64,000 nt of DNA, taken from positions 91,562 through 155,561 of the forward strand of contig WLWY01000011.1 of NCBI GenBank assembly GCA_012103325.1, in the 5' to 3' direction. The stretch is from Alphaproteobacteria bacterium. GTDB lineage: Bacteria; Pseudomonadota; Alphaproteobacteria; UBA8366; GCA-2717185. The position numbers and the translations under genes were made by a program. Positions within the stretch are counted from its first letter, which is position 1. Each line of letters opens with the position of its first letter. Of this stretch, positions 53,442 to 62,400 are shown in pieces. Under the pieces are notes generated by a model. That model worked only from the letters and a program-made list of their open reading frames with translations. It did not search any database and was not told where the DNA came from.

Positions 53442-53539
53442 TGTCATCCCGCACTTGATGCGGGATCCATGTCGATGCCATACGCGGCGTTTCCCTGGAT
53501 CCCGGATCGGCGGCGCAATGCGCCTTGTCCGGGATGACG
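53442..53539. repeat. REP-like palindromic element
   Basis: Starts TGTCATCCCGCACTTGATGC and ends, on the other strand, with the related CGTCATCCCGGACA. The inner GGATCC-containing arms also pair. The layout and the GTCATCC-ACTTGAT core match widespread alphaproteobacterial intergenic repeats. A related family occurs at 61529-61745. Confidence 0.75.
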
Positions 53540-53582
53540 GTATTGGTGGTGGAGACGGCGTCGCGTTATCAGCGCGCCTAAC

Positions 53583-54287
53583 CTAAAACGTCTCCGCCCA
53601 CGGCCGCAGCTCGACTTCCCAGCTCCAGGCGCTACGGTGCTGGCGATGAACGTGCAGATACGTCTCGGCAATCGCATCCGGATCGAGCGTCCCGTCCGGC
53701 CCCGCCTTGACGGTACGCGCATCGTCCGGACTGACCATGATGCCGCCATCGATGCAGAAATGCGCGACATGCACGTTCTTCGGCTGGAGTTCCCGGGCCA
53801 GGCTCTGCGCGAGCCCGCGCAGTCCGAACTTGCCCATCGCGAAGGACGAGGAATTGGCATAACCCTTATAGCTCGCCGACGCGCCGGTGAGCTGGATCGA
53901 TCCGCTACCGCGCGCCACCATCTGCTTTGCCGCCGCTTGCGCGACCAGGAACCCGCCATAGCAGGAAATCAGGATCGCCTGACGCACCGCGTCGGGATCC
54001 AGATCGGTAACCGGCCCCCGGCCGCCGCGGTTGCTGGCGTTATAGACGACGATATCCGGCTCGCCGATGGCGCCGGTGACATCGGCAAAGAGCGTGTCGA
54101 CCGACGTCGGATCGGACGCGTCGCAGGCGTAAGCCGTGCCCCCAACTTCTTCGGCGAGGCCCGATAGCTTGTCCGTATTGCGCGCCGCTAGGGCGACGGT
54201 CATGCCTTCCTTCGCGAAAAGCCGGGCAAGCGATGCGCTGAGCCCCGGGCCGGTGCCGACAATCAATGCCTTTTCCTGATCCGCCAT
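53583..54287 (-). CDS. Short-chain dehydrogenase-like protein with Phe at the Tyr site
   Basis: 234 residues of the Rossmann SDR fold. Coenzyme motif LIVGTGPGLSASLARLF, adenine-ring pocket region CDASDPTSVD, NAG-like YNASNRGG and ASYKGYANSSSF. The active-site YxxxK reads FAMGK, so the catalytic Tyr is Phe while the Lys remains. Classical SDRs need the Tyr, so this member may use other chemistry or be non-catalytic. A subgroup with this FAxGK pattern exists. Confidence 0.87.
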   Translation of the reverse strand: MADQEKALIVGTGPGLSASLARLFAKEGMTVALAARNTDKLSGLAEEVGGTAYACDASDPTSVDTLFADVTGAIGEPDIVVYNASNRGGRGPVTDLDPDAVRQAILISCYGGFLVAQAAAKQMVARGSGSIQLTGASASYKGYANSSSFAMGKFGLRGLAQSLARELQPKNVHVAHFCIDGGIMVSPDDARTVKAGPDGTLDPDAIAETYLHVHRQHRSAWSWEVELRPWAETF

Positions 54288-54321
54288 AATGTTCTCCCTT
54301 CCTGTCGATTATGCTTCGAGT

Positions 54322-55434
54322 CTATCCCGCCGCTGCCGCCGAGCGGCGCTGACGCACACTATCCGATTTAAGCTGCCCACAAGCCGCCATGATATCCTGG
54401 CCGCGCGGGCTGCGCACCGTCGCCACGCAGCCGGCATCGCGCAGAAGCTTGGCGAACCGGTCGATGGCGGAATTGCTGGAACATTCGAAGGTCGAGCCGG
54501 GCCACGGGTTGAACGGGATCAGATTGACCTTGGAGGGAATGTCCGACATCAGCCGGATCAGCTCGCGCGCATCGGCCAGGGAATCATTCACCCCCTTCAG
54601 CATGACATATTCAAAGGTAATCCGGCGTGCGTTCGACAGGGTGCTGTAGTCGCGGCAAGCATCCATGAGGTCCTTGATCGGCCATTTGCGGTTGATCGGC
54701 ACCAGCATGTCGCGCACGTCATCGCGAACCGCATGCAGCGAGATCGCCAGCATGCAGCCGATCTCCCGCCCGCACCGCCGGATCTCCGGCACCAGGCCCG
54801 AAGTCGACAGGGTGACCCGCCGGCGCGACATGGCGAGGCCCTCGTCGTCGATGACGATGCTGAGCGCCTTCTTGACGTTCTCAAAATTGTAGAGCGGCTC
54901 GCCCATGCCCATCATCACGATGTTGGTCAGCGGCCGGTTCTCCGCCGCCGCCGGCCAGGCGTCGAGCGCATCGCGGGCCAGCATGATCTGACCGACGATC
55001 TCCGACGGCTCCAGATTGCGCACGAGCCGTTGCGTGCCGGTATGACAGAAGGCGCAGGTCAGGGTGCAGCCGATCTGGCTGGACACGCACAAGGTGCCGC
55101 GCGGCGCCTCGGGAATGAAAACCGTCTCGGCCTCGTTGCCGTCGGCAAATCCCAGCAGCCATTTGCGCGTGCCGTCGGTCGAAAGCTGCGCCGTCGCGAC
55201 CTCGGGCCGGCCAATTCTATAGCCATCGTTGAGGCGGGCGCGGGTGGCCTTCGACAAATTCAGCATGTCGTCGAAATCCGTCACACCGCGCTGATAGATC
55301 CACTGATAGATCTGCCGGCTGCGGTAGGCGGGTTCGCCCAGCGCCTCGGTCACGGCTTCCAGGTCGGTACGGTCCATGCCCACCAGGTCGGTCCGGTCTT
55401 CCGCCACGCTCTCGATTGTGCTCTGCTCGGTCAT
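54322..55434 (-). CDS. rlmN: RlmN: radical-SAM 23S rRNA/tRNA A2503/A37 methyltransferase
   Basis: 370 residues. The iron-sulfur site is CTLTCAFCHTG (CxxxCxxC), plus MMGMGEPLYNFENVKKAL and the C-terminal methyl-carrying Cys in FAKLLRDAGCVATVRSPRGQ with DIMAACGQL. RlmN methylates A2503 of 23S rRNA and A37 of some tRNAs. A long antisense frame over it is a shadow and is not called. Confidence 0.97.
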   Translation of the reverse strand: MTEQSTIESVAEDRTDLVGMDRTDLEAVTEALGEPAYRSRQIYQWIYQRGVTDFDDMLNLSKATRARLNDGYRIGRPEVATAQLSTDGTRKWLLGFADGNEAETVFIPEAPRGTLCVSSQIGCTLTCAFCHTGTQRLVRNLEPSEIVGQIMLARDALDAWPAAAENRPLTNIVMMGMGEPLYNFENVKKALSIVIDDEGLAMSRRRVTLSTSGLVPEIRRCGREIGCMLAISLHAVRDDVRDMLVPINRKWPIKDLMDACRDYSTLSNARRITFEYVMLKGVNDSLADARELIRLMSDIPSKVNLIPFNPWPGSTFECSSNSAIDRFAKLLRDAGCVATVRSPRGQDIMAACGQLKSDSVRQRRSAAAAG

Positions 55435-55551
55435 GGCGATTAGATATAGCCCACGGCGCGGGGATCACAAGCCGCGATTGGCATAGATCATGTCCGGCAA
55501 CGGCTTACATGCTTAGAATAGACGCAACGCCATCGCGAGAAAGGGACGAAA

Positions 55552-55755
55552 ATGGGCCTAGAAGATTACGAAGCCGAATTATCCTTGCTGGTCGACGAAA
55601 TGGAAGGCGACCAAGGCGACCTGCATGAAATATTCTTCCGTCTGCGTCAGACGCTAGACACGATGCGCGCGGAAGGCTTGCCGGTGCCCGACGATCTGGC
55701 CAAGATGGAGCAAGCGCTTGCTACCGAGTTCGAGGCGGAAGCGAAAGATCAATAA
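55552..55755 (+). CDS. Small acidic hypothetical protein
   Basis: 67 residues, acidic and predicted helical (MGLEDYEAELSLLVDEMEGD, MEQALATEFEAEAKDQ). No signal or domain is recognised. It lies 15 bp upstream of the methyltransferase gene and probably shares its transcript. Confidence 0.7.
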   Translation: MGLEDYEAELSLLVDEMEGDQGDLHEIFFRLRQTLDTMRAEGLPVPDDLAKMEQALATEFEAEAKDQ

Positions 55756-55770
55756 CGGCAGTTTGCGTAT

Positions 55771-56550
55771 ATGAACGACAATAACCCCTTCGACGGGCTC
55801 GCCGCCCGCTACCAGGCCAACCGGCCGGATTACCCGGAGAGCCTGCTGGCAGCACTGTCCGCCCGCGCGCCCGATTCCCCCCTGACGGCGGCGGATATCG
55901 GCGCCGGCACCGGTATTTCGACCCGGGCGCTGCAACGCGGGTTGGGTGCGGCGTGGACCGTAACGGGGATCGAGCCCGGATCGGACATGCGCCGGCAGGC
56001 CATCGAGTCGACGCCGGAAGAAGACGGGATTGCCTACCTCGACGGCAGCGCCGAATCCCTGCCCTTCAGCGACGGGTCGCTGGGGATCGTCAATGTCGGC
56101 CAGGCCATCCAGTTTTTCGACCGCCCCGTCTTCTTCGAGGAGGTCCGGCGGGTTCTAGCACCAGGCGGCCTGCTATCGATTATCCAGAACAACCGAGTCT
56201 GGCAGCAAAGCCCCCTGCTCGACGCCCACGAATCGCTCATCGAAACCAACGACCCGACCTATTCGCGGAATTATCGCGACATCGATCTGCAGCACGAGTT
56301 GGATGCCCTGGAATGGTCGGCGGAGGTCGAACGCATCGACGAAAGCTGGGAGCGCATAATCGACGCGGACCGCTTCGTCGGCATGATGCTGTCGCGGAGC
56401 ACCATGAAACCGACAGTCGCCAAACGCGGTGAGGCGGCCGTCGAAGAGTCCTTGCGATCCATGGCCACGGAATTCGGCAACGCGGACCGCACAGTCACGA
56501 TTCCTTATGTCACCGAGTTGTTTTTGGCGACGAAAATGCCAAGCGCTTAA
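55771..56550 (+). CDS. Class I SAM-dependent methyltransferase
   Basis: 259 residues with a SAM-binding Rossmann core: motif I TAADIGAGTGISTRALQRGL, acidic loop TGIEPGSDMRRQA, DGSAESLPFSD and the post-motif VRRVLAPGGLLSIIQNN. The group contains UbiE/Trm9-like small-molecule methylases. The target is not identifiable. Confidence 0.88.
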   Translation: MNDNNPFDGLAARYQANRPDYPESLLAALSARAPDSPLTAADIGAGTGISTRALQRGLGAAWTVTGIEPGSDMRRQAIESTPEEDGIAYLDGSAESLPFSDGSLGIVNVGQAIQFFDRPVFFEEVRRVLAPGGLLSIIQNNRVWQQSPLLDAHESLIETNDPTYSRNYRDIDLQHELDALEWSAEVERIDESWERIIDADRFVGMMLSRSTMKPTVAKRGEAAVEESLRSMATEFGNADRTVTIPYVTELFLATKMPSA

Positions 56551-56732
56551 CGGGAGCGCCATGTTCCAAATTTCTCCCGTCACGGCCGGATAGAACCGGT
56601 TAGGGCCTATTCTTTGGTGGTGCGTTCAACCAGGATATTCCAAAGCGCAGTTTCGGGGCTTCGAATCACAACGCGACCGCGGCTGGCAACGTCAGCACGT
56701 TTGAACTTGCTTCGTGGCAATTGACCTAGAAT

Positions 56733-57776
56733 CTAATCTCTGATTTGCATACTCGGATCATAATCATCGAGTGTTTCGTAGAAAGTGTCCGCTGGGCCGA
56801 CAATCAGCGGATCAGGTTCGAGGGAAACGCCTAAATCGACCCCCGGGTAATTGAGATTCGAAAGAAAATGCCGCATACAATTTAATCGGGCACGCTTTTT
56901 GTCGTCGGACCGGATAACAATCCACGGGCAATCGGCTGTGTGCGTATTAAAAAACATCGACTCCTTGGCTTCAGAATAGTCGTCCCACAGATCAAGAGAC
57001 TCAAGATCGACAGGGCTTAACTTCCAACTTTTTAGAGGATCGCTCCCGCGCGACTGGAACCGCCGCAATTGTTCTTCTCTGCTAACCGAGAACCAGAATT
57101 TGAAAATTTGGATTCCGCTTCGCACCAGCATCCGCTCAAATTCCGGAACCTGCCGCATGAATTCCATGTATTCAGCAGGAGAACAAAATCCCATAACCTT
57201 TTCGACGCCGGCTCTATTGTACCAGGATCGGTCAAAGAAAACCATCTCACCACTTGTCGGCAACTGCCGTGCGTACCGCTGGAAATACCATTGGCCACGT
57301 TCTTCATCGGTGGGCTTTTCCAGGGCAACAACACGAGCGCCGCGTGGATTTAGATGCTCGGTAAACCTCTTAATGGTCCCCCCTTTACCCGCCGCATCAC
57401 GCCCTTCGAATACACATAAAATTCTCTGGCCTGTGTCTTTTACCCAGTTTTGCACCTTCAGTAATTCGATTTGCAGCTCTTGTTTGCGAACTTCGTATTT
57501 CGCTCTCCGCATACGGCGTTTATAGGGATAGTTTTTTGGTAACGGCGCGGCTCGACCCTTTTTTTCAAGTGTCTCATGGAGAATTAGCGCGCTGCTTTTC
57601 AATGTTTCATCCAAGGTCTTCGCTTTTGGTTTCAGCGACGGTTTTTTAGACTTGGCTACTGTTTCTTTCTTGGTGCTCAACGCCCCATTCCTCACCGACT
57701 TCCTAGAACCCTTACCTTTTCCTGACTTAGATTCTCCCGCCAGAGAAACCTTTGCAGAAACATCATTCATTTTCAT
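56733..57776 (-). CDS. Polyphosphate kinase 2 (PPK2 family) with Lys-rich N-terminus
   Basis: 347 residues from ATG at 57776, with GGAG 9 bp upstream. PPK2 core: Walker A FEGRDAAGKGGTIKRF near residue 125, MVFFDRSWYNR (Walker B-type), GFCSPAEYMEFMRQVPEFER and FKFWFSVSREEQLRRFQSR. The first 60 residues form a disordered lysine- and serine-rich extension unlike short PPK2s. PPK2 uses polyphosphate to phosphorylate ADP or GDP or makes polyphosphate. The neighbour is an extremely Lys-rich protein, so both may act on or bind polyphosphate (inference). Confidence 0.92.
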   Translation of the reverse strand: MKMNDVSAKVSLAGESKSGKGKGSRKSVRNGALSTKKETVAKSKKPSLKPKAKTLDETLKSSALILHETLEKKGRAAPLPKNYPYKRRMRRAKYEVRKQELQIELLKVQNWVKDTGQRILCVFEGRDAAGKGGTIKRFTEHLNPRGARVVALEKPTDEERGQWYFQRYARQLPTSGEMVFFDRSWYNRAGVEKVMGFCSPAEYMEFMRQVPEFERMLVRSGIQIFKFWFSVSREEQLRRFQSRGSDPLKSWKLSPVDLESLDLWDDYSEAKESMFFNTHTADCPWIVIRSDDKKRARLNCMRHFLSNLNYPGVDLGVSLEPDPLIVGPADTFYETLDDYDPSMQIRD

Positions 57777-58038
57777 GACGCTTATCTCCGTTACCGGCGC
57801 TCGTTGGTCACTGGTTGTGGGTTCCAGAAATGAAACCGGAATAGACTGTCCGTGGCCGCGTGCATATTTGCTGCCGTTCAGTCGATTGTTCGCTCAACGA
57901 AACGACCTAACAACGCGGACGCTTTGTCGTTCCTCGATTCCCATTCGGAATTTCCCTTTAACCTTTAAATTTTGACGCGACGAGATAAAAAACGGAAAAC
58001 ACACGACTTACGTAAAATTCTCATCCGCCATATTGTGA

Positions 58039-58521
58039 TTACTTCTTTTTGTTGGACGTTTTTGATCGACTCTTTTTTGCTTTCTTTTTGTCTTTCGCCA
58101 CAATTTTCTTCTTTTCTTTCTTCAACTTCTTTATTTTCTTCTTCATCTCTCTTATTTTTTGTTTAGTTTTTTTGTCTTTCTTGGATAATTCATCCTTACT
58201 TGTTTTCGGATCTTTGACTTTACTATCTTTTCCTTTTTTCCCTTTGTCTTTGTTCGTTTTTGAACGGCTGTTTTCTCTAACCTTTAATGGCGCCACGTAT
58301 TTCTTTGTCCTTTTTCGGACCTTATTTTGGGAAGGTGTATTCGCTAAAAGTGTTTTCGCAGAGGCAATTATCAGCGTGGCTCCCTTCTCACTTATTCCGG
58401 GGATAGCCGACAATTCGACTGGCTTCGCTGCCGCTATTTTCGCAATGCTCAAGTACCTTTTTTTCACGAAAGCTGCCGCCAATGAGGGGCCGATCCCTTC
58501 AATTTCCGTCAAACTAGGCAT
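58039..58521 (-). CDS. Helix-hairpin-helix protein with extreme Lys-rich tail
   Basis: 160 residues from ATG at 58521, with AGGAAG upstream. The first 60 residues contain two helix-hairpin-helix turns (LTEIEGIGPSLAAAF; LSAIPGISEKGATLI), a DNA-binding motif. The last 100 residues hold 41 lysines, with many Asp/Glu/Ser but no hydrophobic core, as in histone H1 or nucleoid tails (NKDKGKKGKDSKVKDPKTSK). The DNA of the tail is markedly AT-rich compared with the rest of the gene neighbourhood. It may compact DNA or bind polyphosphate, suggested by the adjacent PPK2 gene. Confidence 0.75.
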   Translation of the reverse strand: MPSLTEIEGIGPSLAAAFVKKRYLSIAKIAAAKPVELSAIPGISEKGATLIIASAKTLLANTPSQNKVRKRTKKYVAPLKVRENSRSKTNKDKGKKGKDSKVKDPKTSKDELSKKDKKTKQKIREMKKKIKKLKKEKKKIVAKDKKKAKKSRSKTSNKKK

Positions 58522-58822
58522 TTTCAGACTTCCTTTTTTGGTTTTTCACGCAAAGCATACTCACCGGGTTTCACTGATGGTTTTCAGGTTATCTGAAAAC
58601 ATTCGCTCAACGACGGGGATACGATGCCGCCCAAAACTCAGCCGTTACTAAATCCAAGCGTGGATCGGTATCCGGTCTAGCAGAAAAATTCACGGATAAC
58701 AGGCTAAGGGAATCATAAGATCCCGCCTTGACCTGGATCAATTTAACGGCTTGCGAGGGGGTAAGAATCCCTGTAAATGCTGGGCTCTATCGTCGATGGA
58801 CACCCCGCTAGACGCAGACGTC
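58522..58822. other. Intergenic stretch without a supported gene
   Basis: 301 bp between the Lys-rich protein and the TauD remnant. No reading frame or palindrome of note was identified. A promoter for the Lys-rich gene should lie at its left end. Confidence 0.35.
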
Positions 58823-59020
58823 CTAGACCGGCTGGTCGCCGCAGATTGCCACGCGGTGCATCGAGCGGCGTTTGCCATGATAATCGTTGATCGCGAAGTG
58901 CTGGGCGCATCGATTGTCCCAGAGGGAGGTCGAGCCCTTTTCCCATTTGAATCGATAGTTGAATTCGGGCCGCTTCGCGTGGTTGTAGAGATACGCCAGC
59001 AGCAGGGTGCTTTCTGTTTT
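58823..59020 (-). pseudogene. C-terminal fragment of a second TauD-family gene
   Basis: About 66 codons align codon-for-codon, without indels, to the 3' end of the complete TauD gene at 60497-61360, ending at the equivalent TAG stop (58823-58825). It reads LYNHAKRPEFNYRFKWEKGS then LWDNRCAQHFAINDYHGKRR and SMHRVAICGDQPV. Many differences are synonymous or conservative, so it was a functional paralogue before truncation. The missing 5' part ends abruptly at the 3' side of the M48 gene. Confidence 0.8.
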
Positions 59021-59035
59021 CAGAAGCCGCTATTC

Positions 59036-60316
59036 CTATTCGTTCTTTGCCGCGTTTTGAATATCTTGCGCGCGCCGCGCGCCCGCCGATCCTTCCGGCA
59101 GCATCTCCAACGCCCGGGCCGCACGTTGTTTCGCTTCAGAATTCTTGCCGGTGAGAAGCGCTTCTTCGGCCAAAGCCAGCATGACGTTCGCTTGGTCGCC
59201 ACCGCGGGCATAGGCTGTCGCCAACAACCGCCACAGTAATGGCATTTCCGGTTCATAGCGCACGGCTTGCAGCAGGTTCTCCAGCGCCGCATTGCCTAAG
59301 GCCGGATCTTTCGCTTCAAGCTGCGATTGCGCCAGATTGACGCGAATGAGCGCGGCCCACGGCAAAAACTCCAGCGCCTTGTTGTAGGGCGGTATCGACT
59401 CCGCAACACGGCCGGCGTCTTGCAGAACATCGCCCTTCAATTCGTACAAAAACGGATCGTTCGGGTGTTCCGCAATAAGGCCGTCGATGAGCGCCAATGA
59501 GGTATCGATTTGGTGGAGCAATTTATAGGCAATCGCACGGGCGTAACGGGCGGAGAAGCTGGGATCGTCGGCCTTATACTCGCGCAATGTGCGCGACGGC
59601 GGATTGATAAAGCCCTTGAGTTTCGCACGCATCCGATCATGCGCTTCCTGAACGTCGGTCGGGAGCGGCTTGTCCGACAGTGTTGACGTTGCGACGTGAT
59701 CATTCATGAATTTGATACGATCGCGGGTCAATGGATGAGACCGCAGGTAAATGTCCTGGCTTCCCGTCAGCAACGCCTCTTCTTTGGAGAGCGTGCCCAG
59801 AAACTCCGCCAGCCCTTTCCCCGAATAACCGGCTTCATCCAAAAAATTGACGGCCGCCTGGTCAGCCGCCTGTTCCATGGACCGTGTGTAGTGCGCAGCA
59901 ACGCCACCAAAGAGCGTGGTCAAAACAGCTTTTGCCGTGGAACCGCGTAGATTTTCATGAAGCCGAATAAGATGGCCACCCGAGATGTGGCCCGCTTCGT
60001 GCGCGATCACGCCGATGACCTGTCCGGCATGTTCGGCGCGCATCAAGAGTCCCGTGTTGATGAATAAGCGTTGTCCGGCAGCGACAAAGGCATTCAAGGC
60101 CGGGTCATTCACAATATGAATTTGAATATCGGCGATATTCAGGCCGGCGGCCTCGAAAATCGGCGCCGAGAATAAACGGATCGTATTCTCAATTTCTGTA
60201 TCGCGAATAAAGGAAATCGCCTTCGCCGATGTATAACCGGAAAGCGTAATCAGGACGAAACAACATGCCGCCAGAAGCCGGGCAGTCAATTTGGGTGTTT
60301 TGAACCGCGCCGGCAT
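59036..60316 (-). CDS. M48-family metallopeptidase with TPR-like domain (BepA-like)
   Basis: 426 residues. Signal peptide (LTARLLAACCFVLITLSGYT), then the M48 zinc site HEAGHISGGHLI (HExxH), a third ligand Glu in EQAADQAAVNFLD, and a C-terminal half of TPR-like helices (LLHQIDTSLALIDGLIAEHP, LGNAALENLLQAVRYEPEMP). Periplasmic BepA-type enzymes clear misfolded outer-membrane proteins. The gene lies between one truncated and one complete TauD gene. Confidence 0.93.
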   Translation of the reverse strand: MPARFKTPKLTARLLAACCFVLITLSGYTSAKAISFIRDTEIENTIRLFSAPIFEAAGLNIADIQIHIVNDPALNAFVAAGQRLFINTGLLMRAEHAGQVIGVIAHEAGHISGGHLIRLHENLRGSTAKAVLTTLFGGVAAHYTRSMEQAADQAAVNFLDEAGYSGKGLAEFLGTLSKEEALLTGSQDIYLRSHPLTRDRIKFMNDHVATSTLSDKPLPTDVQEAHDRMRAKLKGFINPPSRTLREYKADDPSFSARYARAIAYKLLHQIDTSLALIDGLIAEHPNDPFLYELKGDVLQDAGRVAESIPPYNKALEFLPWAALIRVNLAQSQLEAKDPALGNAALENLLQAVRYEPEMPLLWRLLATAYARGGDQANVMLALAEEALLTGKNSEAKQRAARALEMLPEGSAGARRAQDIQNAAKNE

Positions 60317-60496
60317 ACAAATACCCCTCGCAATCAGCCTGTTAGGGCAAGCCTTTTGCAGTGGCGATCAGAAAAAATCCGCTTCCGGCATTGTCTCGAC
60401 ACGGAAGTGGGCATTATCGTCGAGTAAGTCCAATGTTAGGCGTAGACCGGCAAACTACAAGGCCCGTTGACCGACGCTTCTCTAAGAGTCGGTCGC

Positions 60497-61360
60497 CTAA
60501 ACCGGCCGATCCCCACAAACCGTCACGCGGTGCATCGAGCGGCGTTTGCCGTGGTAGTCGTTGATCGCAAAATGATGGGTGCAGCGATTGTCCCAGAAGG
60601 CGATCGACCCCTTTTCCCAGCGGAACCGGCAGGTGAATTCGGGCCGGACGGCGTGGTTATAGAGATACTCCAGCAGCGGCATGCTTTCTGCTTCGGTCCA
60701 GCCCTTGAAGCGGACCGTGAAGGCGCGGTTGACGAACAGCCCCTTGCGGCCGGTTTCCGGATGGGTGCGGATAACCGGATGCTCGATTTCCGTTTCGGCA
60801 TCGGGACCGGTGCGCACCTTCATCGATGAATAACTTTCTTTGTCGCGATGCATCGCCCGGCCGCGCTCGCCATAGGCGCGCGAGGCGCTGTGGACCGCCG
60901 TCATCCCGTCGAGCGTCTCCTTCAGCCCATCCGATAGCGTCTCGTATGCCGCATACATATTCGCAAATTGCGTATCGCCACCGGACTCCGGCACATCCAG
61001 CGCATAGAGGATCGAACCTAGCGCCGGCTTTTCATAGAAGGTGACGTCGGTGTGCCAGCCGCCGCCGAAGGTCCGCCCGCTATGATCCTTCGGTTCCTTC
61101 AACACATGGATGATTTCGGGGTGGTCGTCGAGACCCGCTGCGAACGGATGCACGTCGAGCTCGCCGAACCGGCGGCCGAATTCGATATGCTGTTCTGGCG
61201 TGATGGTCTGATCGCGGAAGAAGATCACCTGATGGTCGAGAAACGCCTGGTGGACCGCGTCGAATTCGCTGTTACTCAGCGATTGGCTTAGATCGACACC
61301 GTGAATTTCAGCGCCGAGCGCACCCGCAACCTGCTTGACTTCGATTCCCGCCGATTCCAT
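60497..61360 (-). CDS. TauD/TfdA-family Fe(II)/2-oxoglutarate dioxygenase
   Basis: 287 residues from ATG at 61360 (MESAGIEVKQVAGALGAEIH). Iron ligands: HxD in GGGWHTDVTFYEKP and the distal His in CTHHFAINDYHGKRRSMHRV, with the 2-oxoglutarate Arg close by. TauD enzymes hydroxylate taurine or aryloxy acids, releasing sulfite or glyoxylate. The exact substrate is not determinable. There is a truncated paralogue 1.5 kb downstream. Confidence 0.93.
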   Translation of the reverse strand: MESAGIEVKQVAGALGAEIHGVDLSQSLSNSEFDAVHQAFLDHQVIFFRDQTITPEQHIEFGRRFGELDVHPFAAGLDDHPEIIHVLKEPKDHSGRTFGGGWHTDVTFYEKPALGSILYALDVPESGGDTQFANMYAAYETLSDGLKETLDGMTAVHSASRAYGERGRAMHRDKESYSSMKVRTGPDAETEIEHPVIRTHPETGRKGLFVNRAFTVRFKGWTEAESMPLLEYLYNHAVRPEFTCRFRWEKGSIAFWDNRCTHHFAINDYHGKRRSMHRVTVCGDRPV

Positions 61361-61528
61361 CCGAACGCCTCCGATCACGACCGTTGCAACTCGGGAAAGG
61401 GTAGCGGTCCGGGCGGTTTATTACAAACGGGCGGAGAGGCAACCCAGGGCAATCGCTTGAAAGATACGGAAAGCCCCCGTCTTGACGGAGATCGACAGTC
61501 CTATCGCGATTTCATCTCAATCTACAAG

Positions 61529-61745
61529 AGCCGTCATCCTCAACTTGATTGAGGAACCAGGCAACGCCGAGACGGCACAACGGTCTGTAAGAGGCTTCCC
61601 CGCTGATTGCCAGACGCATTCTGTCTTATCATCCTGGCGCGGTGCGTCATGAAGAGCGGCTTCATAGGTTCGGAGCGAACTTCAATCGGGACGGTGGACT
61701 TTCAGGTGGCGGACTGGTTCCTCAATCAAGTTGAGGATGACGGCT
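61529..61745. repeat. 217-bp element with 32-bp perfect terminal inverted repeats (MITE-like)
   Basis: The arm at 61529-61560 (starting AGCCGTCATCCTCAACTTGA) is exactly repeated in reverse complement at 61714-61745. The inside carries no gene. Two partial copies of the arm tail (TTGAGGATGACGG) follow at 61752-61764 and 61770-61782. It lies in the 480-bp space between the TauD gene and the IalB-like gene. The core resembles REP sequences with ACTTGAT centre, so it may be a REP pair rather than a transposon relic. Confidence 0.75.
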
Positions 61746-61841
61746 TGGTGTTTGAGGATGACGGGGCGGGTTGAGGATGACGGGTGGAGCAATCGATAAC
61801 GGCGAACCGCCTATGCGATTGCCCCGAGAGGCAGCCGCCCG

Positions 61842-62375
61842 CTACTTCACCTTGCAAGCCTTGTTGATCGCGTTGTGCGCGGCGGTAAAACCAAACAAAG
61901 AGTAGGTGTCTTTCGTTTTCGTGCCGCGGCTCGAAACACCTTGGACGATCATGCTTTTGCCGACGCGCATCGCCCTTGTCATGGCGGCATCGTCCTGCGC
62001 CGACCGGTTCCAAGCGGTGTCCCCGTCGGTAAACAGCGCGAATTTCTTGCCATCGACCGAAATGGCCGCCTCGCCGTCTTTCTTGAAGGTATAGCCGGAC
62101 TCGAAGCTGACCTCGTTCACCCGCTTCGGCCGGGCCCAGGCACGATGCGCGATGAACATGCGGATGTCGCCCCGTTTCTTGTATTTGCCTTCGGACTTCG
62201 CCGGCTTGCCCCAAACCACGCATACCGTCTTGCCGCTTTCTTCAAACGAATAGGCCTCCCATCCCTTGAACACCCCGAGCGATTTCTCCGCCGCGCTCAC
62301 GGCAAGCGGCATGGCAAACAAGGCAAACGCCGCAACGGCGCTCGAAATTCGGACAAAACCCAACTGCTTCATCAA
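61842..62375 (-). CDS. Invasion-associated-locus-B-like (IalB) secreted protein
   Basis: 177 residues. Signal peptide MMKQLGFVRISSAVAAFALF with cleavage near VSA-AEKS. The mature part follows the IalB family pattern: WEAYSFEESGKTVCVVWGKP, RMFIAHRAWARPKRVNEVSF and KDTYSLFGFTAAHNAINKAC. In Bartonella the family is linked to erythrocyte invasion, but it is widespread in free-living alphaproteobacteria with an unknown envelope role. Confidence 0.88.
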   Translation of the reverse strand: MMKQLGFVRISSAVAAFALFAMPLAVSAAEKSLGVFKGWEAYSFEESGKTVCVVWGKPAKSEGKYKKRGDIRMFIAHRAWARPKRVNEVSFESGYTFKKDGEAAISVDGKKFALFTDGDTAWNRSAQDDAAMTRAMRVGKSMIVQGVSSRGTKTKDTYSLFGFTAAHNAINKACKVK

Positions 62376-62400
62376 CTACCGTCCCAAATTAAGTGAAACT

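Noticed and set aside
54289..55443. A 384-codon plus frame over rlmN
   Set aside because: Antisense shadow of rlmN, whose radical-SAM motifs are unambiguous.
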